This document shows, piece after piece, positions 33,497 through 42,180 of a DNA stretch of 64,000 bases (position 1 is the first letter of the stretch; the number at the start of each line of letters is the position of its first letter). Below the pieces are notes generated by a model. That model did no database searches, was not told where the DNA came from, and saw only the letters and a program-made list of their open reading frames with translations. The position numbers and the translations under genes were made by a program. The stretch is from Ectopseudomonas mendocina (GTDB lineage: Bacteria; Pseudomonadota; Gammaproteobacteria; Pseudomonadales; Pseudomonadaceae): assembly GCF_016008875.1 (NCBI RefSeq), contig NZ_JADTQG010000015.1:62001-126000 (forward strand). The letters run 5' to 3'.

Positions 33497-34468
33497 ATGG
33501 CCGTGCAAGACCTGCTTTCCCAGGACGAGATCGATGCGCTGTTGCATGGCGTCGATGACGGCCTGGTGGAAACCGAGGACGCCGCGGAGCCGGGTAGCGT
33601 CAAGCAATATGACCTGACCAGTCAGGATCGTATCGTTCGCGGGCGCATGCCCACCCTGGAGATGATCAACGAGCGTTTCGCCCGTTACACCCGCATCAGC
33701 ATGTTCAACCTGCTGCGCCGCTCGGCCGATGTCGCCGTCGGTGGTGTGCAGGTGATGAAGTTCGGCGAATACGTGCATTCGCTCTACGTGCCCACCAGTC
33801 TCAACCTGGTGAAGATGAAGCCGTTGCGTGGCACCGGCCTGTTCATTCTCGACGCCAAGCTGGTGTTCAAGCTGGTGGACAACTTCTTCGGCGGCGACGG
33901 GCGCCACGCCAAGATCGAGGGCCGTGAGTTCACCCCCACCGAGCTGCGTGTGGTGCGCATGGTGCTCGACCAGGCCTTCGTCGACATGCGTGAGGCCTGG
34001 CACGCGGTGATGGATATCAATTTCGAATACGTCAACTCCGAGGTCAACCCGGCGCTGGCCAATATCGTCAGCCCTAGCGAGGTGGTGGTGGTATCCACCT
34101 TCCATATCGAACTGGATGGCGGCGGTGGTGACCTGCACATCACCATGCCGTATTCGATGATCGAGCCGATCCGCGAGATGCTCGATGCCGGCTTCCAGTC
34201 CGATGTCGACGATCAGGACGAGCGCTGGATCAAGGCCCTGCGCGAAGACATCCTCGATGTCAGCGTACCGCTGGCCGCCACGGTGGCACGTCGTCAATTG
34301 AAGCTGCGCGACATCCTGCACATGCAGCCGGGCGATGTGATCCCGGTGGAGCTGCCGGAGAACGTGATCATGCGTGCCAATGGCGTGCCGACGTTCAAGG
34401 TCAAGCTGGGCGCGCACAAGGGCAATCTGGCCCTGCAGGTGCTCGAACCAATCGAACGCCAGCGCTGA
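33497..34468 (+). CDS. fliM: Flagellar motor switch protein FliM
   Basis: FliM forms the C-ring wall and binds CheY-P to reverse the motor. In its 323 residues, the N terminus MAVQDLLSQDEIDALLHGVD is the CheY-P-binding peptide (EIDALL motif). The middle CheC-like domain has GGSRP-family sequence around NLLRRSADVAVGGVQVMKFG. The C-terminal SpoA domain (about 240-320) has LPENVIMRANGVPTFKVKLG. The EIDALL motif resembles four repeats in the CheA linker of this same window. Standard length and context. Confidence 0.97.
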   Translation: MAVQDLLSQDEIDALLHGVDDGLVETEDAAEPGSVKQYDLTSQDRIVRGRMPTLEMINERFARYTRISMFNLLRRSADVAVGGVQVMKFGEYVHSLYVPTSLNLVKMKPLRGTGLFILDAKLVFKLVDNFFGGDGRHAKIEGREFTPTELRVVRMVLDQAFVDMREAWHAVMDINFEYVNSEVNPALANIVSPSEVVVVSTFHIELDGGGGDLHITMPYSMIEPIREMLDAGFQSDVDDQDERWIKALREDILDVSVPLAATVARRQLKLRDILHMQPGDVIPVELPENVIMRANGVPTFKVKLGAHKGNLALQVLEPIERQR

Positions 34469-34537
34469 GGCGCTGGAACTCCGTAGGGTCAACAGGCCCG
34501 AGGCAAACGAATAGCTGGAGCCAGGCGAGGAAAGACG

Positions 34538-35005
34538 ATGGCAGACGAAGAAAACACTTCCCCAGAGGAACAGGCGCTGGCCGACGAATGGGCCGCAGCG
34601 CTGGCCGAGGCGGGCGATGCGGGTCAGGACGACATCGATGCGATGCTCGCCGGGCAGGCCGCAGCGCAGCCGGCGGCCCCGCGGGCGCCGATGGAAGAGT
34701 TCGGCAGCGCACCGGTGCCCAGTAACCTGCCCGCCAACCTGGACGGGCCGAATCTGGACGTGATTCTGGATATTCCGGTGTCCATCTCCATGGAGGTGGG
34801 CAACACCGATATCACCATCCGCAACCTGCTGCAGCTCAACCAGGGCTCGGTGATCGAGCTCGATCGCCTGGCTGGCGAGCCGCTCGACGTGCTGGTCAAC
34901 GGCACGCTGATCGCTCATGGTGAAGTGGTGGTGGTCAACGAGAAGTTCGGCATCCGCCTGACGGACGTGATCAGCCCCAGCGAACGTATCAAGAAGCTGC
35001 GCTGA
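34538..35005 (+). CDS. fliN: Flagellar motor switch protein FliN
   Basis: FliN forms the base of the C ring and docks FliH. In its 155 residues, an acidic N-terminal extension with DAGQDDIDAMLAGQAAAQPA (a weak echo of the FliM EIDALL peptide) is followed by the SpoA domain at about 75-155. That domain has LDVILDIPVSISMEVGNTDI, GSVIELDRLAGEPLDVLVNG and ISPSERIKKLR. It is separated from fliM by 69 bases without a visible promoter. fliO starts two bases after its stop. Confidence 0.96.
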   Translation: MADEENTSPEEQALADEWAAALAEAGDAGQDDIDAMLAGQAAAQPAAPRAPMEEFGSAPVPSNLPANLDGPNLDVILDIPVSISMEVGNTDITIRNLLQLNQGSVIELDRLAGEPLDVLVNGTLIAHGEVVVVNEKFGIRLTDVISPSERIKKLR

Positions 35006-35007
35006 TC

Positions 35008-35439
35008 ATGGCTCGACTCTTCGCGTTGTTGCTTGCGCTGCCGGGGCTGACGCTGGCCGCCGAGCCTGCGGGCAAGGCCGCCACGCCCATGGCCGGTAGC
35101 GATGTGGCCGGTCAGCTTGGCCAGTTGCTGCTGGGGTTGCTGCTGGTCATCGGTCTGATCTTCGTCCTGGCCTGGCTGCTGCGCCGCGTGCAGCAGCTGG
35201 CGCCGCGTGGCGGGCAGGTGATCAAACTGCTGGCCACGCAACCGCTGGGGCCACGTGATCGCCTGGTGCTGGTACAGGTGGGCAACGAGCAGATTCTGCT
35301 GGGCCTGTCCGCCGGGCGTATCGCGCCCTTGCACGTGCTCAAGGAGCCTGTGCATCTGGCCGATGCCGAGCCGGCCACACCGGAATTCGCCCAGCGCCTG
35401 ATGGAACTGCTGGGCAAGGATCAGAAGGACAAATCCTGA
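35008..35439 (+). CDS. fliO: Flagellar biosynthetic protein FliO
   Basis: FliO is a membrane scaffold that helps assemble the FliP ring of the export gate. It has 143 residues. A signal-like N terminus (MARLFALLLALPGLTLAAE) is followed by a membrane segment at about 32-52 (GQLLLGLLLVIGLIFVLAWL). The cytoplasmic domain has GGQVIKLLATQPLGPRDRLV and GNEQILLGLSAGRIAPLHVL, the usual conserved portion. The stop overlaps the fliP start (TGATG). Confidence 0.93.
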   Translation: MARLFALLLALPGLTLAAEPAGKAATPMAGSDVAGQLGQLLLGLLLVIGLIFVLAWLLRRVQQLAPRGGQVIKLLATQPLGPRDRLVLVQVGNEQILLGLSAGRIAPLHVLKEPVHLADAEPATPEFAQRLMELLGKDQKDKS

Positions 35440-36224
35440 TGCTGCGCTTGTTGCTGGTGCTGGTGTTGAGCCTGGCCGCTTCACTGGCGTTCGCCGAAGA
35501 CCCGCCCGGTGCCGGCTCGCTGATTCAGCAGGGCAACAGCCCGCTATCGGTCCCGGCGATCACCCTGACGACGGACGCGGAAGGCCAGCAGGAGTACTCG
35601 GTCAGCCTGCAGATCCTGCTGATCATGACGGCGCTGAGCTTCATCCCGGCGTTCGTCATGCTGATGACCAGCTTTACCCGGATCATCATCGTCTTTTCCA
35701 TCCTGCGTCAGGCGCTGGGCCTGCAGCAGACGCCGTCGAACCAGATACTCGTCGGTCTGGCGCTGTTTCTGACGATGTTCATCATGGCGCCGATTTTCGA
35801 CCGGATTAACACCGACGCCCTGCAGCCCTATCTCAACGAGGAGATCGTCGCGCAAGAGGCGCTCACCCGCGCAGAGGGGCCGATCCGTGACTTCATGCTG
35901 GCGCAGACCCGCGAGAGCGACCTGGCCCTGTTCGTGCGTCTGTCCAAGCGTACCGACCTGGCGGGGGTCGAGGACGTTCCGCTGACCATCCTGGTGCCGG
36001 CCTTCGTCACCTCCGAGCTGAAGACCGCGTTCCAGATCGGCTTCATGATCTTCATTCCGTTTCTGATCATCGACATGGTGGTCGCCAGTATCCTCATGGC
36101 GATGGGTATGATGATGCTGTCGCCGCTGATCATCTCCCTGCCGTTCAAGATCATGCTGTTCGTCCTGGTCGATGGCTGGGCGTTGATCATGGGTACACTG
36201 GCTGCCAGTTTCGGCACGATATAG
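35439..36224 (+). CDS. fliP: Flagellar export gate protein FliP
   Basis: FliP forms the core ring of the type III export gate. The 261-residue protein has a cleavable signal (about 1-20, ending ASLAFAED). Conserved gate helices include LLIMTALSFIPAFVMLMTSF and TRIIIVFSILRQALGLQQTP, then NQILVGLALFLTMFIMAP. The C-terminal pair of membrane helices includes AFVTSELKTAFQIGFMIFIP and MGMMMLSPLIISLPFKIMLF. The start overlaps the fliO stop. fliQ starts 11 bases later. Confidence 0.96.
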   Translation: MLRLLLVLVLSLAASLAFAEDPPGAGSLIQQGNSPLSVPAITLTTDAEGQQEYSVSLQILLIMTALSFIPAFVMLMTSFTRIIIVFSILRQALGLQQTPSNQILVGLALFLTMFIMAPIFDRINTDALQPYLNEEIVAQEALTRAEGPIRDFMLAQTRESDLALFVRLSKRTDLAGVEDVPLTILVPAFVTSELKTAFQIGFMIFIPFLIIDMVVASILMAMGMMMLSPLIISLPFKIMLFVLVDGWALIMGTLAASFGTI

Positions 36225-36235
36225 CGAGGCCTTCG

Positions 36236-36505
36236 ATGACTCCCGAGGTGGCGGTTGACCTGTTTCGCGAAGCGCTGTGGCTGATCGTGCTGATCGTCGG
36301 CCTGGCGGTGGTGCCGAGCCTGGTGGTCGGTCTGATCGTAGCCATGTTCCAGGCTGCCACGCAGATCAACGAACAGACCTTGAGCTTTTTGCCGCGTCTG
36401 ATGGTGATGCTGATCACCCTGATCTGGGCCGGCCCGTGGCTGGTGAGCCAGCTGATGGAGTACACCCAGACGCTGATCCAGAACATTCCGTACCTCATAG
36501 GTTGA
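36236..36505 (+). CDS. fliQ: Flagellar export gate protein FliQ
   Basis: FliQ is a small two-helix membrane subunit wound around the FliP/FliR gate. The protein has 89 residues, with MTPEVAVDLFREALWLIVLI at the N terminus and a conserved loop AMFQAATQINEQTLSFLPRL between the two membrane helices. It lies in the tight fliP-fliQ-fliR array. Confidence 0.95.
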   Translation: MTPEVAVDLFREALWLIVLIVGLAVVPSLVVGLIVAMFQAATQINEQTLSFLPRLMVMLITLIWAGPWLVSQLMEYTQTLIQNIPYLIG

Positions 36506-36517
36506 GGGCAGGGCACG

Positions 36518-37294
36518 ATGCTGGAGTTGAGCAACGAGCAGATCAGCGGCTGGGTCGGCCAGTTCCTGCTGCCGTTGTTTCGTATCGCCGCGATGCTGAT
36601 GGTGATGCCGATCATCGGTACCCAGCTGGTGCCGACGCGGGTACGGCTCTACCTGGCCCTGGCCATCAGCGTGGTGCTAGTGCCGAGCCTGCCACCGATG
36701 CCGCAGGTCGACGCGCTGAGCCTGCGCAGCCTGCTGATGATTCTCGAACAGGTGCTGATCGGGGTCATGTTCGGCTTTATCCTGCAGTTGTTCTTTCACG
36801 TCTTCAGCGTCGCCGGGCAGATCATCGCCATGCAGATGGGCCTGGGCTTCGCTTCCATGGTCGACCCTACCAACGGCGTGTCGGTGCCGGTGCTCGGCCA
36901 GTTCATGCTGATGCTGGTGACGCTGCTGTTCCTGGCGATCAATGGGCATCTGGTGGTGCTGGAAATCCTCGCCGAAAGCTTCGTCAGCCTGCCGCCGGGG
37001 CAGGGCATGATGGTCAATCATTACTGGACATTGGCCGGCAAGCTGAGCTGGGTGATCGGTGCCGGGCTACTGCTGACATTACCCATGGTCACTGCGCTGC
37101 TGGTGATCAACCTGGCGTTCGGGGTCATGACCCGGGCCGCGCCGCAGCTGAACATCTTTTCCATCGGCTTCCCCCTGACCCTGGCCATGGGCCTGGTGAT
37201 TTTCTGGGTGGGGCTCTCCGACTTCGGCAACCTGTTTCAGGCGCTGGCCAGCGAAGCCCTGCAGCAGTTGGGCGAATTCGCCTTGACGCGATGA
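36518..37294 (+). CDS. fliR: Flagellar export gate protein FliR
   Basis: FliR is the gate subunit that nucleates the FliP5-FliQ4-FliR1 complex. In 258 residues, several hydrophobic helices run from WVGQFLLPLFRIAAMLMVMP to the C-terminal IGFPLTLAMGLVIFWVGLSD. The central IIAMQMGLGFASMVDPTNG is family-typical. It starts 12 bases after fliQ and ends nine bases before flhB. Confidence 0.96.
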   Translation: MLELSNEQISGWVGQFLLPLFRIAAMLMVMPIIGTQLVPTRVRLYLALAISVVLVPSLPPMPQVDALSLRSLLMILEQVLIGVMFGFILQLFFHVFSVAGQIIAMQMGLGFASMVDPTNGVSVPVLGQFMLMLVTLLFLAINGHLVVLEILAESFVSLPPGQGMMVNHYWTLAGKLSWVIGAGLLLTLPMVTALLVINLAFGVMTRAAPQLNIFSIGFPLTLAMGLVIFWVGLSDFGNLFQALASEALQQLGEFALTR

Positions 37295-37303
37295 GGGGCG
37301 AAC

Positions 37304-38440
37304 ATGGCTGAGAGCGAGAGCGGCGCCGACAAGAGCGAGGAACCCACAGGCAAGCGACTTGAAGAGTCGCGCAAGAAAGGCCAGATCGCTCGCTCCAAGG
37401 AGCTCAACACCCTGGCGGTGACCCTCACCGGCACCGTGGCCCTGATCATCTTCGGCGCCTACATGGGCAATGTGCTGATGGACATCATGCGTGGCAATTT
37501 CAGCCTGCCGCGTGACGTGTTGATGAGCGAACGCAGCATGGCGCTGTATCTGCTGGCCTCCGGCAAGGAGGCACTGGTAGCGGTGCAGCCATTCTTGATC
37601 GCCTTGCTGATCGCTTCCATCGCCGGCCCGGTCGCCCTGGGCGGCTGGCTGTTCTCCGCCGAAGCGCTGCAACCCAAGGCCAGCCGGATGAACCCGCTGG
37701 CGGGGCTCAAACGCATGTTCTCGGTTCAGGCCCTGGTCGAACTGGTCAAGGCGCTGGCCAAATTCCTGGTGATTCTCGCGGTGGCGCTGGTGGTGCTTGC
37801 CGTGGATCAGGACGATTTGCTGGCGATCGCCAACGAACCGGTGGAGCCGGCCATTCTGCACAGCCTCACGGTCGTCGGCTGGAGCGCGTTCTGGTTGTCC
37901 TGTGGACTGATCCTGATCGCCGCCGCGGATGTGCCGTTCCAGCTTTGGAGTCACAAGCAGAAGCTGATGATGACCAAGCAGGAGGTGCGTGACGAATACA
38001 AGGACACCGAGGGCAAGCCCGAGGTCAAGGGGCGTATTCGTCAGCTGCAGCGCGAGATGGCCGAACGCCGGATGATGCAGGCCGTGCCGCAGGCCGACGT
38101 GGTGATCACCAACCCGACGCACTTCGCCGTGGCGCTCAAGTACGACCCGGAGAAGGGGGGCGCGCCGATGTTGCTGGCCAAGGGCGGCGATTTCCTGGCG
38201 TTGAAGATCCGCGAGATTGCCCAGGAGCATCAGGTGATGGTGCTGGAATCGCCGGCGCTGTCGCGGGCCGTGTACTACTCCACCGAGTTGGACCAGGAAA
38301 TTCCTGCCGGCCTGTACCTGGCAGTCGCCCAGGTTCTGGCTTACGTCTATCAGTTGCGCCAGTACCGCGCCGGCAAGGGCAAACGCCCGGGTCCGCTACC
38401 GGATCTGCCGATCCCTGCGGACCTGCGTCGCGACGAATAG
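37304..38440 (+). CDS. flhB: Flagellar export switch protein FlhB
   Basis: FlhB is the membrane protein that changes export specificity from rod/hook to filament. In 378 residues, the N terminus SGADKSEEPTGKRLEESRKK is the usual one and four membrane segments span about 30-210. The cytoplasmic domain carries the autocleavage site NPTH at 270-273, in the context VVITNPTHFAVALKYDPEKG. The tail has ELDQEIPAGLYLAVAQVLAY. A small protein resembling only the part after NPTH is encoded at 52.9-53.2 kb. The following 198 bases hold the flhA promoter. Confidence 0.97.
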   Translation: MAESESGADKSEEPTGKRLEESRKKGQIARSKELNTLAVTLTGTVALIIFGAYMGNVLMDIMRGNFSLPRDVLMSERSMALYLLASGKEALVAVQPFLIALLIASIAGPVALGGWLFSAEALQPKASRMNPLAGLKRMFSVQALVELVKALAKFLVILAVALVVLAVDQDDLLAIANEPVEPAILHSLTVVGWSAFWLSCGLILIAAADVPFQLWSHKQKLMMTKQEVRDEYKDTEGKPEVKGRIRQLQREMAERRMMQAVPQADVVITNPTHFAVALKYDPEKGGAPMLLAKGGDFLALKIREIAQEHQVMVLESPALSRAVYYSTELDQEIPAGLYLAVAQVLAYVYQLRQYRAGKGKRPGPLPDLPIPADLRRDE

Positions 38441-38564
38441 AGGCATCTTGTCGGCTGGGCCGCAACTGAGGCGGGAACCTGGATGAAATCCCGGACAGAT
38501 TCAGCCAACCCCGGATTGCATCCGGCTACGAAACTTAAGCATCTTCTAAGCGACCGGTTCATTT

Positions 38565-38582
38565 CTGGAACGCTTCTTGCCA
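38565..38582 (+). promoter_or_regulatory. Sigma-54 promoter of flhA-flhF-fleN-fliA
   Basis: CTGGAACGCTTCTTGCCA: GG at 38567-38568 and GC at 38579-38580 separated by ten bases, about 58 bases before flhA. Upstream in the same gap is a perfect CCGGAT-TGC-ATCCGG hairpin (38511-38525) without a T-run. Confidence 0.87.
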
Positions 38583-38638
38583 TTACCCTTTCAGGACGCA
38601 CTTTCGCGTCAAAAGATTGAACGGCTCGAGGTAGGGAC

Positions 38639-40768
38639 GTGGCAGTAGATCGCGCACAGTTAATCGGTGATGTCCGCAGCAATCTGGCGGGCTTGCGTCA
38701 CGGCAACCTGGGTATCCCCTTGCTGCTGCTGGTCATGCTCGGCATGGTCATGCTGCCGATCCCGGCGTTTCTGCTCGACGTGCTGTTCACCTTCAGTATC
38801 GCGCTGTCGATCGTCGTGCTGCTGGTGAGTATCTATGCGCTGCGCCCGCTCGACTTCGCGGTGTTCCCCACCATCCTGCTGGCTGCGACGCTGCTGCGCC
38901 TGGCGCTGAACGTGGCGTCGACGCGCGTCGTGTTGCTCAATGGTCATGATGGCCATGGGGCCGCTGGCCAGGTGATCCAGGCCTTCGGTGAGGTGGTGAT
39001 CGGTGGCAACTACGTGGTCGGTATCGTGGTGTTCGCCATTTTGATGATCATCAACTTCGTGGTGGTTACCAAGGGTGCGGGGCGTATTTCCGAGGTGAGT
39101 GCGCGCTTTACCCTCGACGCCATGCCTGGCAAGCAGATGGCCATCGACGCCGACCTCAACGCCGGTCTGATCGATCAGGCTGAAGCCAAGAAGCGCCGCT
39201 CGGAAGTAGCCCAGGAAGCAGACTTCTACGGCTCGATGGACGGTGCCAGCAAGTTCGTCCGCGGCGATGCCATCGCCGGCCTGCTGATCCTGTTCATCAA
39301 CCTCATCGGTGGTATCGCCATCGGCGTGCTGCAGCACCAACTGGCCTTTTCCGACGCCGGCAAGGTCTACACCCTGCTGACCATCGGTGACGGCCTGGTG
39401 GCGCAGATTCCCTCGCTGCTGCTGTCCACCGCGGCTGCGGTGATGGTGACCCGCGTTTCCACCTCCGAAGACATGGGCGCCCAGGTCAACCGGCAGATGT
39501 TCGCCTCGCCGCGCGCTCTGGCCGTGGCTGCGGCGATCATGATTGCCATGGGCCTGGTGCCGGGCATGCCGCATTTCTCCTTTATCAGCCTGGGCCTGGT
39601 GGCCGCCGGTGGCGCCTACTGGATCGCCCATCGCCAGCGCAAGATCAAGGAGGAAGAGGTCAAGGAGGTTCAGCGTCAGCAGGAGCTGATTCCGGCGCAG
39701 AAGGCGCAGGAGGTCAAGGAGCTGGGTTGGGACGACGTGACGCCGGTCGATATGGTCGGCCTGGAAGTCGGCTACCGCCTGATCCCGCTGGTCGATCGCA
39801 ACCAGGGCGGCCAACTGCTGGCGCGGATCAAGGGCGTACGCAAGAAGCTGTCGCAGGAGATGGGCTTTCTCATGCCGTCGGTACACATCCGCGACAATCT
39901 CGATCTGGCGCCCAACGCTTATCGGTTGACGCTCATGGGCGTCAGCGTCGCCGAGGCCGAGGTCTACCCAGACCGCGAGCTGGCGATCAACCCCGGCCAG
40001 GTGTTCGGCCCGCTCAATGGCATCGCCGCCAAAGATCCGGCGTTCGGTCTGGAAGCGGTGTGGATCGACCCCAGCCAGCGCGACCAGGCGCAATCGCTGG
40101 GTTACACCGTGGTCGATGCCAGCACCGTGGTCGCCACCCACTTGAATCAGATCCTGCACAAGCACGCTCACGAGCTGCTCGGGCATGAGGAAGTGCAGCA
40201 GCTCATGCAGCTGCTGGCCAAGAGCTCGCCGAAGCTGGCCGAAGAGCTGGTGCCCGGGCTGGTGTCGCTGTCGACGCTGCTCAAGGTGTTGCAGGCGCTG
40301 CTGCAGGAACAGGTACCGGTGCGCGACATCCGCACCATCGCCGAGGCCATCGCCAACGTTGCACCGAAGAGTCAAGATCCCGCCGCCATGGTCGCTGCCG
40401 TTCGCGTGTCGCTGGCTCGCGCAATCGTGCAAAGCATTGTGGGACTAGAGCCGGAGCTGCCTGTGATCACCCTCGAGCCAAGGTTGGAACAGATTTTGCT
40501 GAACAGTCTGCAGAAGGCCGGTCAGGGCAGCGAGGATGGCATCCTCCTCGAACCTGGCATGGCCGAGAAGCTGCAGCGTTCCCTGGTGGAAGCGGCGCAG
40601 CGCCAGGAAATGCTCGGCAAGCCGGTGATTCTGCTGGTGGCCGGGCCGGTCCGGGCGATGCTGTCGCGCTTCGCGCGGCTGGCGGTACCCAGCATGCACG
40701 TGCTGGCGTACCAGGAAATTCCGGACAACAAGCAGGTCACCATAGTCGCTACGGTTGGCCAGAACTGA
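38639..40768 (+). CDS. flhA: Flagellar export gate protein FlhA
   Basis: FlhA is the largest export gate subunit; its cytoplasmic nonamer ring receives chaperone-substrate complexes. In 709 residues, the N-terminal half (to about 330) has eight hydrophobic segments and the FHIPEP signature region with RLALNVASTRVVLLNGHDGH and GRISEVSARFTLDAMPGKQM. The C-terminal cytoplasmic domain follows an Arg/Glu/Lys linker (RKIKEEEVKEVQRQQELI). A GTG start at 38639 is used, preceded by GAGGTAGGG; no nearby ATG gives the family N terminus. Downstream, flhF follows by 11 bases. Confidence 0.96.
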   Translation: MAVDRAQLIGDVRSNLAGLRHGNLGIPLLLLVMLGMVMLPIPAFLLDVLFTFSIALSIVVLLVSIYALRPLDFAVFPTILLAATLLRLALNVASTRVVLLNGHDGHGAAGQVIQAFGEVVIGGNYVVGIVVFAILMIINFVVVTKGAGRISEVSARFTLDAMPGKQMAIDADLNAGLIDQAEAKKRRSEVAQEADFYGSMDGASKFVRGDAIAGLLILFINLIGGIAIGVLQHQLAFSDAGKVYTLLTIGDGLVAQIPSLLLSTAAAVMVTRVSTSEDMGAQVNRQMFASPRALAVAAAIMIAMGLVPGMPHFSFISLGLVAAGGAYWIAHRQRKIKEEEVKEVQRQQELIPAQKAQEVKELGWDDVTPVDMVGLEVGYRLIPLVDRNQGGQLLARIKGVRKKLSQEMGFLMPSVHIRDNLDLAPNAYRLTLMGVSVAEAEVYPDRELAINPGQVFGPLNGIAAKDPAFGLEAVWIDPSQRDQAQSLGYTVVDASTVVATHLNQILHKHAHELLGHEEVQQLMQLLAKSSPKLAEELVPGLVSLSTLLKVLQALLQEQVPVRDIRTIAEAIANVAPKSQDPAAMVAAVRVSLARAIVQSIVGLEPELPVITLEPRLEQILLNSLQKAGQGSEDGILLEPGMAEKLQRSLVEAAQRQEMLGKPVILLVAGPVRAMLSRFARLAVPSMHVLAYQEIPDNKQVTIVATVGQN

Positions 40769-40779
40769 GGTAAAGGGTC

Positions 40780-42090
40780 ATGCAGGTCAAACGCTTCTTC
40801 GCCGCCGATATGCGGACCGCCATGAAACTGGTGCGTGACGAATTGGGCGCCGATGCCTCGATCATCGGCAATCGTCGCGTTGCCGGCGGCGTTGAGTTGA
40901 CTGCTGCGCTGGATTACCAGGCGCCTGTCCCGGTGCGCCCGAACCCGGCGCTGGAGGCCGAGCTGCGCAAGACCCAGGCACGCATCGCCAGTGCTCATGC
41001 CGAGCTGACCGTCGGCCCCGAGCAGGACGCGGGCAAGGACCGTCAACTCTTTGCCAATGAGTCGTTGCTGGCGCCTGAGCTGCCGGCGACTCCGGTCAAG
41101 CCGCAGCGTCCGGTCGAGGTCGCTGCGCCTGCGGCGCCGGCCGTCGATCCGCGTGCGCTGGATGCCATGCGCTTCGAACTCAACGGCCTGCGCGAGCTGA
41201 TCGAAGTGCAGCTGGGCTCCATCGCCTGGGGCCAATTGCAGAATCGCCGTCCGCAGCAGGCCAACCTGTGGCGTCGCCTGCAGCGTATGGGGCTGTCTGC
41301 CGAATTGTCGCAGGCGCTGCTGGGCAAGGTGGCCGGCGTCGCCGAGCCGCGTCAGGCCTGGCGCATGCTGCTGGCGCATCTGGCGCATGCGATCCAGACG
41401 CCCAAGGTCGAGCCGCTGGAAGAGGGCGGGGTGATCGCGCTGGTCGGCCCCGCCGGCATGGGCAAGACCACTACGCTGGCCAAGCTGGCCGCACGCTACG
41501 TGCTTAAGTACGGCGCGCAGCAGGTCGCTCTGGTTAGCATGGACAGCTTTCGTATCGGCGCGCAGGAGCAACTCAAGACTCTGGGGCGTATCCTGGGTGT
41601 GTCGGTGACCCAGATCGATCCCGGTCAGTCTCTGTTGCAGGCCTTGGCGCCGCTGGCCAAGAAACGCGTGGTGCTGGTCGATACCGCAGGCCTGCCGGCT
41701 AACGATCCGGCGCTGCGTCTGCAGCTTGAGAGCCTGGCCTCGGCACGCATCAAGGCGAAGAATTATCTGGTACTGGCGGCAACCAGTCAGAGCCAAGTGC
41801 TCAAGGCCGCCTACCATAGTTATAAGCGTTGTGGCCTCGCAGGCTGCATACTGACGAAACTGGACGAAGCTGCGAGCCTGGGTGAGGTTTTGGGTCTGGC
41901 TATCGGCCAGCAACTGCCGGTAGCCTATGTGACGGACGGGCCGCGGATCCCTGACGATCTGCAAGTGCCGCGCAGTCATCAGCTGGTCAGCCGTGCTGTA
42001 GGGCTGCAGGCGGCAGAGGAACCGAGTGAAGACGCCATGGCGCAGATGTTCGCCGGCCTTTACCACAACCCGGCGCAGCGGGCCGGCTGA
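40780..42090 (+). CDS. flhF: Flagellar SRP-type GTPase FlhF
   Basis: FlhF sets the polar site of flagellum assembly. The 436-residue protein has a basic N-terminal B domain (MQVKRFFAADMRTAMKLVRD) and a helical N domain. The SRP-GTPase G domain from about 215 has G1 GPAGMGKTTTLAKLA, a region with LVSMDSFRIGAQEQLKTLG, G3 LVDTAGLP and G4-like TKLD. FleN, its antagonist, is encoded next. The order flhA-flhF-fleN-fliA is the classic polar-flagellate arrangement. Confidence 0.96.
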   Translation: MQVKRFFAADMRTAMKLVRDELGADASIIGNRRVAGGVELTAALDYQAPVPVRPNPALEAELRKTQARIASAHAELTVGPEQDAGKDRQLFANESLLAPELPATPVKPQRPVEVAAPAAPAVDPRALDAMRFELNGLRELIEVQLGSIAWGQLQNRRPQQANLWRRLQRMGLSAELSQALLGKVAGVAEPRQAWRMLLAHLAHAIQTPKVEPLEEGGVIALVGPAGMGKTTTLAKLAARYVLKYGAQQVALVSMDSFRIGAQEQLKTLGRILGVSVTQIDPGQSLLQALAPLAKKRVVLVDTAGLPANDPALRLQLESLASARIKAKNYLVLAATSQSQVLKAAYHSYKRCGLAGCILTKLDEAASLGEVLGLAIGQQLPVAYVTDGPRIPDDLQVPRSHQLVSRAVGLQAAEEPSEDAMAQMFAGLYHNPAQRAG

Positions 42091-42180
42091 AACGGCGAGA
42101 TGTTGCACCCTCCCGCGCAGTTGACGCGAGAGTGAACGGCCTGATGGCCAAGTCGAAGTTAGACAAGGTGTAAAGAGAAC

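Noticed and set aside
32918..34918. A 666-codon minus-strand open frame opposite fliL-fliM-fliN
   Set aside because: Same reason: mirror image of well-supported genes, low-complexity His/Gln-rich product and no recognisable motif; it also spans the fliL promoter.
36277..37311. A 344-codon plus-strand open frame over fliQ and fliR
   Set aside because: Alternate frame of fliQ/fliR; both of those have clear family sequences and correct spacing.
38660..40432. A 590-codon minus-strand open frame opposite flhA
   Set aside because: Complement of flhA; product rich in His, Gln and Asp with no domain.
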